A DNA stretch of 64,000 nucleotides from Rutpela maculata (lineage: Eukaryota > Arthropoda > Insecta > Coleoptera > Cerambycidae). The stretch spans positions 52,904,843 through 52,968,842 of the forward strand of contig OW386290.2 of the NCBI GenBank assembly GCA_936432065.2, read 5' to 3'. Position numbers and translations under genes: made by a program. Positions 10,042 through 21,102 of this stretch are shown in pieces. Each line of letters begins with the position of its first letter. Position 1 is the first letter of the stretch. The notes under the pieces were generated by a model. The model was not told the DNA's origin and did no database searches. It was given only the letters and a program-made list of their open reading frames with translations.

Positions 10042-11908
10042 GTTTCTTCTGCTGCTCAAAGCAGTGTCACCCCAATATTCAATTGACACGATCAACAATA
10101 CCATCGGAATTTACTATCATGAAGAAGATCGCATTGAAATCTCTAACGATAAATGGACGCTTTTAGTCTATAAAGACATCGAACCTATAAAGTCGATCCT
10201 AGACAATAATAACAACATTCTAAACAGCATGATAACGACGTTCGAAACGGACAACCCCCGCATGACATCCTTTCGGTCAGAAGTTAGAACACACATCAGT
10301 CTCTTAACCCAAATTTCACAATCGCTACAACAAAAAGTTGAAGAAATATTCGCGGACACTAAACGCTACAAACGAGGTCTTGTAAATGGAATAGGTACAT
10401 TCTGGAAAGCCATCACAGGTAATCTAGATTCCTCTGATGGAGAATATTATACGAATTGTATTAATAAACTCACAAACGATGAACATCAAATAGAAAATTT
10501 GATGAAAAATCAAATTTCGGTAACAACTTCAGTAATAAAAAGTTTTAATTCCACCATTCAAAAATTAAAAATCGATGAGGAAACCTTTAATAAGGACATT
10601 AAGGAAATCGAAAATTCAATTTATGATATTTCGGACGATTTGGCGTATATCAAATCAAAATTACGAGTACTTGAGCTATGTGAATCTCTGATGGAAAGTT
10701 ATATGTTTCTGGAAAATAGTTTAGATAATATTTTAAATTCAATCACGTTTGCTCGATTGAAAATTTTGCACAGTTCAATAATCACTCCAAAAGATCTAGT
10801 CACGTCATTACAAGAAGTATCCCAATCTTTACATAAAAATAATTTGCCATTAACTCCACAAATCTCAAAAGTAGCCCAATACTTTGACATTATAGAGCTC
10901 CAAGCTTTTCAAGCTGGATCCAAAGTGGTATTTATTTTAAAGATCCCATTAACAGAACCGGAAAGCTACACCCTTTACCACCTTTATCCCATTCCTATAT
11001 TGGATAATCGAACAGGACTCCATCACATCCTGTCAACAACTCACAAATATATAGCGAAAGACGATGATTCATTGTTATTTGTACCTCTCCCGAACCTTGA
11101 AAATTGTAAACGTTTGAACCCTAGTGTAAGACTTTGTTCGAATGTGCTTCCGTACCCGATAGACAGTGACGCGATATGCGAAGCACAAATATTAAAACAA
11201 TTAAGTGCAGTGCCCCGGACTTGCCAGTCGAACTTATTGTTTGCAAAAGACTACAGTATTCAAAAAATAAGCAACAATAAATGGTTGATATCGGTTTCAG
11301 ACAATCTACCAGTGACCGTGAAATGTAGCAACCGGGACGTTGTTACCAAACTAATTCATATGAACTCTATCTTGACATTAAAACCGGAGTGTAGTGCTTT
11401 CATAGGCAGCACCAGAGTCCATGCATCGACACAACAGCAGGAGAACATCACCTACAGCAATCATCCAGTTCGGATACCGTACGATTGTTGTAACCATCTA
11501 CCGGAGAAATCCAAACTCCCGACTCTGAAACCCCTGAAACTAAGTAACCTCAACACGGACGATTTAAACATCGCAAAACACAAACTAGATCAGTACTCTG
11601 ATGATCTAGACAAACTTATTAACGAACCGTTTGTAACCAAAAATATATCCTGGTTCACATATTTTATTATAGCTCTAATTGTAATCCTCATTATTTTATA
11701 TATAAGTTGTAAATGTAAGAAAAGAAGAAGAGATACTAGAATCGTTTCCCCATCAAATGACCAACCACCGCAACCTCCACAACCACCGAGGTCTAGGATA
11801 TTCAGCGGATACGGACGTTTAATCCCTAAAAGAAGACCAAGCGTAAACATACGGGAACCACTCGAAGACATCGAACTGAATCCTAGTTTTAGTAAGAACT
11901 ACGCTTAA
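10042..11908 (+). CDS. env: Errantivirus Env, F-type fusion glycoprotein (exon 2)
   Basis: The frame follows the pol stop (10028-10030) and is the same frame as pol. The probable acceptor is the pyrimidine-rich TTATTTTCAG ending at 10041, so exon 2 starts at 10042. The first codons encode a Leu-rich leader. The first triplet at 10064 that could pass for an initiator is GTG, so a spliced start from 4785 fits better. Visible features are a furin-type site R-Y-K-R at 10364-10375, a hydrophobic Gly-rich stretch after it (likely fusion peptide), long helical regions, many Cys in the ectodomain, one membrane segment at about 11651-11718, then a basic, Pro-rich cytoplasmic tail. The layout matches baculovirus F-like Env of errantiviruses. 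Intact. Confidence 0.9.
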
Positions 11909-11938
11909 AAGTTGATTCACAGCATCAACTTTTTTATA

Positions 11939-11949
11939 AGAAAGGGAGC
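11939..11949 (+). other. Polypurine tract of errantivirus
   Basis: AGAAAGGGAGC lies directly before the 3' LTR, the expected plus-strand primer site. A short inverted repeat, 'aaagttgat'...'atcaacttt', sits just upstream at 11908-11933 after the env stop. Confidence 0.85.
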
Positions 11950-12457
11950 TGTTATATTAAATTTAAGTAGATTGTATTGTATTGTATAACGCATTATTAT
12001 AAGTCCATAATCAAGTCGATTCACACAAGTAATTTAATGCCATTACTGATAAAATTATTATTTCCTTTCATATCTTCATTCTTATCGTCGTAACCCGATA
12101 CCTTCGTCTACCAAAATCACGTACGGGATTATTTTACTCTGTGAAAAGCAAACTAAAGTAAATATAACTGCAATTCAGCTAAAATAAGTTATAAGTACAA
12201 CTGGACAGCTATCGCAGTTCAGTTGCCGTCATTCAGTCAAACTCACTAGTTATAAGCAAATGGGCAAAGACCCTCTAAATATTATTTCATATACTATTGT
12301 TTGAGCAAGTCTCTTATATTTTAATTATTATTATTCTAAGCTCTTAAGTCGAGCATATTGTAGTGAAATAAGTGTAAACCAGTGTAAATCATAACCTGTA
12401 AACATTACCTAATAAAATTGTTTTTAAAAACTCAAAAAGTGAAATCAAGATACAACA
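11950..12457 (+). repeat. 3' LTR of errantivirus
   Basis: 508 bp, TGTTAT to ACAACA, matching the 5' LTR throughout on reading. Target-site copy TATA follows at 12458-12461. Confidence 0.95.
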
Positions 12458-12655
12458 TATATGTTCCAAATTTGAAATAATTTTTTTTTAAGTCGAACAG
12501 AAGTTACCGTGTGTAATAGCAATTCGCTGGCGACAACTCCTTACACACGCTCACTCTCGCAGATACACACTCAAACAAATAGTAATTTTTATTCGATATT
12601 TGAGTACAGTTTGTTATGAAACGAATGCTACTCTAAAAATTTTCTTCCATGATTA
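12458..12655. other. Flank between errantivirus and gypsy copy 2
   Basis: About 200 bp of AT-rich sequence with no coding signal. It begins with the right-hand target duplication and ends where the minus-strand gypsy copy starts. Confidence 0.5.
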
Positions 12656-13102
12656 TTATATAATTTTTTTGGCAGCACAATTCTTACACTTGCGACACCA
12701 GGCCTCCACATCCTGGCGACTATTAACCCAATAGAACTGTTCCCGTGCTCTACTCAATGTCTTGTTTATGCCGAAGTGACTGCTGGACGTTTCATTATGT
12801 GCTTCCTGGAGTACTTCTGGTACACGACACCTGGGAATCACTAGACGCATGGCAACCTGCTTCCCATCTGGGCTTTCCCATGCTCTCCTCAAAAGTCCAT
12901 CTACGACCGTAAGTGAATCCCATTGTGACCATAAAGCCTTCAGCCCCACTTCTTTGTTCGAAACATCCCTCCATGCTGGACGTGTTCCCCCTTCTTTTGC
13001 TCTCAATATGGGTCCGATTTCTACATCACGCAATTGCTCTTGCCTCAGAGTTTTCTTTGTAAAAATTGTCTGGAAGATCGAACTTGACAGTGTTGACTTC
13101 AA
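12656..13102 (-). pseudogene. Pol remnant: integrase linker and zinc finger, copy 2
   Basis: A 148-codon open stretch covers the region before and through the HHCC zinc finger of a gypsy integrase (IGPILRAKE..., LVIPRCRVPEVLQEAHNE..., HFGINKTL, DVEAWCRKCKNCAA). The reading ends just after NCAA, the same place where copies 1 and 3 jump to the integrase tail. The protease frame overlaps its upstream end, so a frameshift separates them. The catalytic core is not present. Confidence 0.75.
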
Positions 13103-13682
13103 CCATGTTCGCCAATTTTCCCACCTGAGGGTAGCGCTTGCAATCTTCCTTGTCTGGTTTTCTGGATAATGCAGGAGTCCTGACTGCTTGCGTTGTCAAT
13201 AGCATTGTTTTCTGGCATTGGTCGTTCACTTTTGACAGAATAAATTGTTCGTTCCCAATTCTTAAGACTCGCTTTCCTACGTCGATAATAAATTCATACT
13301 GTTCCATGATGTCGAGTCCCAAAATGAAGTCATCCGTGATGTCAGCCACGATGACCCTGTAGTCGAACCTTAAATGTCCAATCTGCAAACCCAGGTCTAC
13401 TTCTCCATGAACTGTAGCCCTGTCCCCCGTAGCCGTCCGGACGATCACTTCATTTTGCCTCTTGGTAATCTTTATACCCGATATAAATCCTGGTCGTACT
13501 ATTGATGACGTAGTACCTGTGTCGATGGTAAACAAACATTTTCTTCCGTTCACATATCCTTGCAATAACAGACTGCTTGCAATTTTTCGAAGCTGGGAAA
13601 TCTTTATTTCTCTGGGGGCACTGCATTCCTTAGCCAGCACAGCCCCCCTGATGTAGTTTTCCTGCTTCTCTTCGACATTCAC
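13026..13682 (-). pseudogene. Pol remnant: aspartic protease, copy 2
   Basis: A retropepsin domain is visible with the active-site triad D-T-G (FTIDTGTTSSIVRPG) and the conserved hydrophobic-Gly motif (ILGLDIMEQY). The protease is still readable, with upstream linker residues PREIKISQL matching copy 1. After it the reading passes into the integrase linker rather than reverse transcriptase, so the polymerase is deleted. It would process the Gag polyprotein in a working element. Confidence 0.75.
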
Positions 13683-13724
13683 AGCATTTATTCGACTCTC
13701 CGAGTTCTGCTGTCGACAGTCTCG

Positions 13725-15137
13725 TTACATATGTCCCACCTTGCCGCAGTTGTAACATTTAATACCACCACTCGGCTTTCCTTTGTTTTGCTGTTTTTCC
13801 TGCTTTCCGAGGCCATCCAATTTGTCGAATAATTTGGTGAACATTTTCTGCATCTCTGTCAACATTTCTGGTTGCGATTTTTCGAGAGTCACAGCTCGCA
13901 CTCTCGACCTTGGAGTATCCCTATAAGCGGCTTCTATTTCCAGTGCACGTACCAAGGCTTCGCTACTACTTTGGTGTCTCGTCAGCCTCAGAACTCGCAT
14001 GACCTCTGTGTCCCTTATGCCATCTAAAAAGGTCCCCACGGCTAATTGTTCCTAAAATTCTCTACGTGCACTCGGATGCTTCAGGTGTGCCAGTCTCTCT
14101 ATTGCAGCTTCGAATTCCTGTAAACTTTCCCCAACTTTTTGTGTCCGTGATTTAAGCTGAGCCTGGTATACTTGGGCAAGGTGTTGGTCGCCATATCTCA
14201 AGTCTAAAGCAGCTTCCAAGACTTTGAAGTCATGAAGTCCCTTTGTTTATCCACTGGGATAATCTGAAGCAACTCTGAGGCCTGGCCCCTTAACGCCAGA
14301 ACTAATGCCATGGCCTTTTCCGCATTATCCCAGTTGTTCGCACCCGCTGCTGCCTCAAACTGCCTCTTGTACGTCGTCCAGGAACTTTGGCCGTCAAAAG
14401 AAGGAGGTTTTAGTCGCTGACTTGATGATACCACCTGCTGGCTTCCTCTATCTCTCAACTGTCGTTTAAGCCGGTCCATTTCTCCTTTGACTTCTTCTTC
14501 GAACTTGTTTACTTTCTCTTTAACTTCAGTTACTTCTCCTTTTACTTGACTGACTTCTGTCTCGACTACCCCTACTTTACCTTCGACCTTGTTTATCTCT
14601 TCTTTGACTTCACATTTTAGTACTTCATTGGCAGAAATTATAGCGTCCTGTTGTATTTTTATTTGATCGCTCAGAATTTTTCTTAATTCTTCCTGGCGTT
14701 TTTCTTGTTCTTCTTTTTCTTCTTGGCGCCTTATTTCCAGATTTTCCATCATTTTCTTTAATTCGTCTCTCTCTTCTTGACATCTTCTTTCTTGCTCTTC
14801 TTTTTCTTCTTGACATCGCTTTTCTTGTTCTTCCTTCTCCTCTTGCCGTCGTCTTTCTTCCTCTTGACGTCTTTTCTCGTGTTCTTCTTTGTCTTCCTGA
14901 CGTCTTCTTTCTTGTTCTTCTTTTTCTTCCTGGCGTCTTCTTTCTTGGTCTTCTATAATTTTTCTCAGTTCGGTTTTTTCTTCTTGACGTCTTTCTTGTT
15001 CCTTTTTTTCCCTCTTGACGTCTTTTCTCTTGCTCTTCTTTATCTTCCTGGCGTTGCTGCGCCATCATCCTCGTAAACTCTGCAAGTAGGTCCTGCATTT
15101 GTTTCTCTCCTGCCATACTTCTTGTTGTTACGGGCAT
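13725..15137 (-). pseudogene. Degraded gag, copy 2
   Basis: The start is MPVTTRSM at 15137. A Glu/Arg/Gln-rich coiled coil encoded by short tandem repeats (about 14750-15080) follows, broken by a frameshift. A second block (14204-14752) continues the coiled coil into the capsid part (NNWDNAEKAMALVLALRGQ). A third (13725-14039) ends in the zinc knuckle CYNCGKVGHM, where a stop codon (13729 area) replaces the next residue before RDC. It is better preserved than copy 1 but cannot make one protein. Confidence 0.75.
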
Positions 15138-15572
15138 ACGATGAAGTTAACCAAGTTTGTTTGCACAATAGCGTTAAGAAAATTTAGATATCTCGTCAAT
15201 ATTTTCAATGGAACTTTCTAGAGAAATCTCGAAACAGCACGAAAAAGTCTTATCTGGAGCCTTTTATCACTATTTAGTTGAGAGAATTTAATGGTCTTCA
15301 CTAATGTCCAAATGGAAAAGTTCTAGAAATTTTAACGCACTAACACGAGTCTTTTTCCAGTGTCTCTATCACTTATCAGTTCAAAGGATTTAATTATCAC
15401 ACTAATGTCCTAATAAAATGTTCTACAATGTCTCAAAAATGCACTTAACACTATTTTCCTGTTCGAAAATAACCCTCGAACAATGTCCAGTAAATTAGTC
15501 CTCTGTGTTAGCACTAACCCTCGAGAATACTTCTCGAACACTTCAGCACAACTTCAGAGCTCCTCTTGTCAT

Positions 15573-15592
15573 AAAATTCCGCTTCCTGACAC
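15573..15592 (-). other. Primer binding site of copy 2
   Basis: On the minus strand TGTGTCAGGAAGCGGAA follows the LTR end, equivalent to the PBS at 744 with a few substitutions. Confidence 0.5.
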
Positions 15593-15597
15593 AAATT

Positions 15598-16617
15598 TGT
15601 AACGTGTTTCCACCCCTAGGAAACCACCCTTGCAAATTCCGTGGGTTCCAAAAATTGTAACAAGAGATAACCACTAACACACTTTATTAAATCATTTACT
15701 ATTTACTGGATACTTCACAATACTATTATTAACTTAAATGAACTTTACTGACTAAGGGCCAGTTGTATAGGATACGTTTAAACTTAAGTTTAAACCCAAG
15801 TTTAAACAAAGGTTTAACCAAAAGTTTAAACTAGATTAGTTGCAGTATGCCCCTTGTATATCTTATAGTTAATTTAAGCGAATTTTATTAAAATATGAAT
15901 AATTCCGTTTTTACGCAAACTTCGCTAAAATATCAATAATTCTTTTTATTATTACTAACAGTTGACAACCAAATTGTGTGCTAATAATAAGGTTATATTA
16001 CGACATGTATTTTGTAGCATGCTGTGTTTTGTTGGTTAGAACACAGAAAAAATATAAAATAATAATATACATGTTTTTTGTGGGTTGGGAATATTACTCC
16101 TTAAAAATGGATCTAGTGAAAAGAAGGACTGCACAGTATTGAGGTTATAAAAACATCAAACCACACATATTTGTTAATTTGCGCATGTATTTAACCTCAG
16201 CTTGGAGTTTAACCAGTACTCCATCCACCAGTTGATAGTTAAACTCTAGGTGACCGTAACAGTCACTTATACAATGTACATTAGAGGCTTAACCTAAGTT
16301 TAACTGTAGCTTGTAGTTTAAACTAAACCTATACAACTGGCCCTTAAAATAACAATGTTTATCACTTTGTTTTCACTTTGGAGTCTTAACCTCACTTTTC
16401 ACTTGTCAAATCCAAGACTTCAAACCTTTCTGAACTACCCGCCGAGAATGCGGTCTTTTATACCTAAAAATGACAGATCTCGATTTTTCTGTGATGACGC
16501 CACCATTCTCTAGATAATTCCAGATGTCACTTTAGAACTTCTGGTAGGTTCTTTCTCGAGTAGGTGAAAATACATCTGAATTAATTGAATTCATTCTAGG
16601 GGTTGCAACACATCACA
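15598..16617 (-). repeat. 5' LTR of gypsy copy 2, split by a MITE
   Basis: Without the 590-bp MITE and its TA duplication the LTR is about 428 bp, like its relatives. Read on the minus strand it starts TGTGATGTGTTGC (compare TGTGACATGTTC), contains a TATAAAAG box at about 16455, and ends GTTACA before the PBS. Confidence 0.7.
15755..16344. mobile_element. MITE with AGGGCCAGTTGTATAGG ends
   Basis: The 590-bp non-coding element has terminal inverted repeats AGGGCCAGTTGTATAGG and is flanked by TA on both sides (15753-15754, 16345-16346). Both subterminal regions are dense in 'gtttaaac' motifs. It sits inside the LTR of gypsy copy 2, so it is younger than that element. TA duplication suggests Tc1/mariner-type mobilisation, or PIF/Harbinger if read as TAA/TTA; no transposase is inside. 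Confidence 0.8.
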
Positions 16618-16686
16618 GTATGATGGGGATATTTTAGTTTGGAATGTGCCAAATGTCAAATCTCTTAAATAATCTATATCTAGTAC

Positions 16687-16722
16687 CACAGAAGACAAGA
16701 ACTATAGTTCCTGTCTTCTGTG
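16687..16722. repeat. 36-bp near-perfect palindrome
   Basis: CACAGAAGACAAGAACTA is followed at once by its reverse complement with one mismatch. This would form a tight hairpin. Nothing coding is adjacent. Confidence 0.7.
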
Positions 16723-17676
16723 CTAGTACGTGAATATCAGGCAAATGATTCTCCTGCAATAATTTCCATCTTCCATGTCTAAATTGCAGCCTTTCCGCGT
16801 CTACTCTAGCTTGAAGAAGGAATTACATATACAGATAACGGCAAACATATGCGTTCCGATTGCTTTTCTAAGTTTCAAAGTAAGTCATTCTTATTATAAA
16901 ACCTAACATGCCCCATGTAGTATTTATTTTCTGCATTAATAAAGTTTAAAAGTTTAATGTATTATAAATAAACAAAAACTGCCTATTCTACTTAAAGGTC
17001 TCACAAATAATTAGTTTTCGTTGACGAAACAAAACTTTAAATCTCGAAAAATAAAATAAACTTTTATTGTACCAAGATTTTGATGCACCCGGTATCAAGC
17101 TAGCATCAGTGTTCTATCAATCAATGCACGTACTTACTTATTTACTAAGGTAGTGAATTTTAATAAAGCTATTATATAGATGTGTTATATTGAAGTAAAC
17201 GGGTGTTGTGCATTCGAAAACCTAACTTGACGTCACTTCTGGCAAAATCGGAAGTTCAGGCACATCAATCTAAGACCAAATAATGGTAAATAGGTCTAGT
17301 TACTCATTTCCAGCAGTTATCATTTCAATACCTATAGTACGTTTTAAGAAATCGTTGATACAGTATCGAGGGGGGAGAGAAACTGTCCATAATTTGAAGT
17401 TTTGCCAGAGAATCATTTGAACTATAACATCAAAAATTCATTAAATTTGACAGTCCACCAATTTACCTATAAAACGTGCGGTGTCCTTTTATGTCTCTAG
17501 TTATAATAGCTTCGTACATAACCTGCAGTGACAGACAGTCAGATAAATGACATCTTTTAAGGGTTCCGTTTTTCACTTTTGAGGACGGAACCCTATTGAA
17601 GTTGTATTGATTGATCGATTGACTTATGAGCATGCGTAGAAATCCATATCGTGCTGTATTTTTCTTAAAAAATTAA
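16723..17676. other. Intergenic stretch upstream of DM9 gene
   Basis: No coding signal. A hairpin at about 17558-17592 (GGGTTCCG...CGGAACCC) resembles the tail of a short retroposon and lies ~120 bp before the DM9 gene start. Confidence 0.4.
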
Positions 17677-17684
17677 TATAAATA
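17677..17684 (+). promoter_or_regulatory. TATA box of DM9 gene
   Basis: TATAAATA lies 32-39 bp before the ATG at 17716. A TCATTT initiator-like site at 17705-17710 is at the right distance, implying a 5' untranslated leader of only about 10 nt. Confidence 0.55.
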
Positions 17685-17715
17685 CCCACATAATAAGGAT
17701 CGTTTCATTTCCACT

Positions 17716-17785
17716 ATGGAGTTAGCAGTTCTATATAATATAATAGTTTTATTTTACTTTGCTTACGCTTCAAAGGTGCCACCAG
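17716..17785 (+). CDS. DM9-repeat protein, exon 1 (signal peptide)
   Basis: The ATG at 17716 opens 23 codons plus one base, encoding a hydrophobic leader (MELAVLYNIIVLFYFAYA) and a likely cleavage after the Ala at residue 18. The exon ends in CAG|GTAAGT at 17785/17786, an excellent donor, leaving phase 1. It is too short to stand out by length; it was picked because of the TATA box, the leader and the matching phase of exon 2, 10.8 kb downstream. Confidence 0.75.
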
Positions 17786-19510
17786 GTAAGTGCACGTATA
17801 TTTTAATCATAGTTTTCTAATTATGTATATGTCTCAATAATTAATGTCATTAATTATATGCAAATAGCACATAAAAAAAGTGTTCTGTTCTAGAAATCAT
17901 GCCGTCATTTTTCTAGGTACTTTGATGCGCTAGAAATGAATCTCATGTCGAAATTGATGATTTCGATTTTTTTAAATTGCGAATAATTACAAAAAAAAAC
18001 GACATTTTTCTCGATATAATACCAGACCCAGAATTATTTTCATTTGTATTTTGACGTGCTAAAAACGAATCTGATTGTCAAAATTGATTGATTTCGTCTC
18101 AATTTTTCTTAAATCGTGAAAAATGTCATTTTACTTCCAAAAGCTTGAAGCTTCAAATTGAGGCGACATCAAGTAATTTGGACACCAGACTTGTTTTTAG
18201 AACACCAAAATATATAGGAAAATGATGGTGTGATGTCTGGTACAGAGCAGTTTCCCCCTCGTGTGGCTATGTAATTTAATTTATCCTGGGTACATGTCCT
18301 GCTAGTTCGAAAAATTAACTGTTAAGTGATGAATTTTCATGAATTTGCTGATAAGGTAAGCATTTGCAAGAAGGTATTTTGATCTCCTTTGTTGTTTTTT
18401 TATTGTTTTAAGCGCATCAATTCCACAAATCTAAGATTTACTGAAATAATGTCAATAAAGAAATTTAATAAGAATATAGTTAAACGTAAGAATTTTTATT
18501 TCGGTTTCTCTCCATGATCACTAATATGCGATTCCAATGTATTGAATTCACATTATTCGCGCATATCTCGAAAACTGAGCTAAAGAAATTAAAAAAATTG
18601 TGCTTCTTTCTTTTAACGAAGTTAATCGAATAAGCATTATGTGTCACATTTTTGGCACAAATTTCGAAATTTTAAAATAAAAAATTATAACAAAATTTCA
18701 TTGTACGAAATAGTTATGTTGTATACCTAAAATATTGTTCACATATGCTTAACATCTATCGAGATATAACGAATTAGACGTTGGAATGGTCATAATCTCC
18801 TTAAAAAATAGAACCAAATCTATTTAGCAACTGTTCATGTTTGAAGCCAACAGCGGGATATAGTCTATGTAGTGAAGCATTATAAGACGACTTTTTTGTA
18901 AATATTTCGTGCAAAGACGAGATTACCCCCCCCGTTTTCGAGGGTGTTGAAAACGATGCAAGTGGTGGGAGAAGTTTTTGACCGCCGCAACTCCCCGAAA
19001 CGGCCAAAAACCTACTATTATGGATCCCTTTATGTTTTCATATATAAACGGGTCTGGGGAGTGATATATCAACGGGTTATACTTGAAATACCATGGAAGG
19101 GGGTTATAGAGTAGGTGGAATCCAGACAGCAGGCCTAGGGGGTTGATTAAATCTTCCCGAGGGGTGGAAAATCATTTTTTCTTAAATGATTCGGTTCAAA
19201 CGCGTTCGGGGTCCCCCCCGTTTTCGGGGTCACTGATCACGGGAAAAATATTCATTTTTAGCTCCAACCCCTCCTCGCTCAAATGGGTAGAAATCATCCC
19301 TCACTCACCAGAAAGCATGCTATCCAGGATTTACAGTTTTTTTGACAAATGATCGTTATTCCTGTGCATATAACTTCATTTTTCACCGAAGAGAAGGTGG
19401 TAGCGACCTCGGGGGTTGCTTCAACCCTTTCAAGAGGTGTAAAATTCATTCATTATACTTTGGATCGTCAATGCGCCCTCCCCCGTTTTCGCAGGCGCTA
19501 ATTACTATAA

Positions 19511-19780
19511 AAATATTCACCTTCATCTCCGACTCTCCTCAACCCCAATAATGATAAAGATGTATGTACAGAAGAGAAAGCAGATGACGATGACGATAAT
19601 AATGATGATTTTTATTTAATCTCTGAAATTGGTGGTTTAAGCGATTCCGATTCAGATTCGCTCACTGAAACGGCGGATGAAGAAGAAGAGATCACGTGCG
19701 ATGTGCATTTTGAGGAATATGAGGATTGTTATGCTATTTGTAAACGACTCAGGTTTTTTAAATTAATTGTAAGCAAATAA
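19511..19780 (+). other. Acidic open reading stretch in fold-back loop, unknown
   Basis: Eighty-nine codons are open between stops at 19508 and 19778, with no ATG. The translation is rich in Asp, Glu and Ser (runs of Asp, then GGLSDSDSDSL, then ADEEEE) and ends with a Cys-containing segment (CDVHFEEYEDCYAICKR). The composition is unlike the AT-rich non-coding DNA around it and looks like real protein-coding sequence, perhaps the 5' part of a transposase or a captured host exon. It is cut by the inner fold-back element right at its end. I do not recognise the family. Confidence 0.4.
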
Positions 19781-21102
19781 CACAGCCCCACAAAAAAAAA
19801 TAAAAGTTCAAAGCAGCGAACCAGACCTATGTATCCCTATGTATTTTCGGTTGCTGAATCCGAATCCGGGGTAAAGAAAAAATAGTACACCCCGCAAAAT
19901 CATTAGCTAGAGCCAAAAAACACCCCTGAAATGGGATAAAAAGAAGATTAAGCTACCAGAATAGTTGTTACTTCTTAATCAATCGAATTATACAAATTAA
20001 GGTTAAACAGTAGCGTACATACAATAGATATGAAACACACCTCCAGGGAGGGGCGAAAACTAGCCCCCATATATAAAAAAATCGATCCAAAACAGCAATG
20101 ACTGCTGAAAAAGCTCGAAATGTCTAAGTTTTGTTAAAGTGTTAAGAAACTACATCAGGTCCGACGTAATCTTCATAAACTGCCCCTATAGGGTTGAGAA
20201 CAACCACCCTGAAGTTCAAAGGACACGAGAAAAACAGGAAAAGATGTAAAATCCAACAGGATTTCTATTTTCATGGATGCTATGATTGGCTGAAATTGCG
20301 TAGTACTCTAAAATATAACCAGAAACTTACATACCATCAACATCCTACACTGTCAACCCTCAGAAGGTGTGAAAACTACCACCTATGTAAGATTTAACTA
20401 TAAAAAGTTACAGTGACTTCTATAAAAACTCGAAACACCCGCGTTGTGCGAAAGAGAGAAGAAACTAGACTATGTTCGACGATGTGCTTGAAGACCACCC
20501 CCACGGGGTTGCGAGATACTACCCCTATATCTGTAGGATGCTGGAAAAACAGAGAGAAACTAACCGGATTTACATTTTTATGGATGCTATGATTGGCAAA
20601 AATCGTGTTGCACACTTGTGAGTTTGAAACTCATGTTCTATAAATGTTACTAAGGGAAGGATGTAAACTACCGTAATTCAATATGTAACGAAAAAGCTAT
20701 ACTGTTGCTTATTCGTTTCATTTCCATCTTATTCGTTTCATTTCCATAGTTTTTTTTTTTATAGGGCGTCTCTCAACCCCGTGAGGTTGATTTTCAAGCA
20801 CAGCGTCGAACATAGTCTAGTTTCTTCTCTTTTCCACACAACGCAGGTGTTTCGAATTTTTATAGAAGTCACTGTAACTTTTTATAGTCAAACCTTACAT
20901 AGGGGGTAGTTTTCACACCCTCTGAGGGTTGACACTGTAGAATGTTGATGGTACGTAAGTTTCTAGTTCTATTTTAGAGTACTACGCAATTTCAGCCAAT
21001 CATAGCATCCATGAAAATAGAAATCCTGTTGCATTTTAGCGACCGAAAATACATAGGGGGGTCTGGTTCGCTGCTTTGAACTTTTTTTTTTGTGGGGCTG
21101 TG
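19781..21102. mobile_element. Inner fold-back element with CACAGCCCCAC ends
   Basis: Ends are CACAGCCCCACAAAAAAAA at the left and its complement at the right. Long internal arms pair (about 20247-20525 with 20764-21035). Next to the end is the motif 'gctgaatccgaatccg', also found in the elements at 52144-54690 and 58428-59025. It is non-coding and probably non-autonomous. Possible ORFs within it are arm sequence. Confidence 0.75.

Larger units (their letters stand above)
4117..12457 (+). mobile_element. Full-length errantivirus (gypsy-group endogenous retrovirus)
   Basis: An 8,341-bp LTR retroelement has 508-bp LTRs that I read as identical base for base, a tRNA-Ser-like PBS, a polypurine tract, and intact gag, pol and env frames. 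It is flanked by TATA at 4113-4116 and 12458-12461, a 4-bp target duplication typical of errantiviruses. Errantiviruses are insect endogenous retroviruses in the Metaviridae whose Env is related to baculovirus F proteins. Matching LTRs and open frames point to a recent insertion that may still be capable of movement. It lies in plus orientation between two older gypsy-type copies. Confidence 0.95.
12656..16617 (-). mobile_element. Degraded gypsy element copy 2, 3'-truncated
   Basis: The order on the minus strand is 5' LTR (16617-15598, with a MITE inside), PBS, leader repeats, gag, protease, then the integrase linker and zinc finger. It is the same family as copy 1 by LTR ends, by the MP(V/I)TTRSM Gag start, and by the QREDVE-type zinc finger segment. 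The 3' part (integrase core, tail, 3' LTR) is missing. Reverse transcriptase and RNase H are also absent. Confidence 0.85.

Noticed and set aside
10064..11908. Env starting at the GTG at 10064
   Set aside because: GTG is not a normal eukaryotic start here, and the in-frame Leu-rich leader lies upstream of it. A splice acceptor just before gives a better start.
14777..15076. Plus-strand open frame rich in Phe and Leu
   Set aside because: It is the antisense of the tandem Glu/Arg repeats in the minus-strand gag and has no other support.
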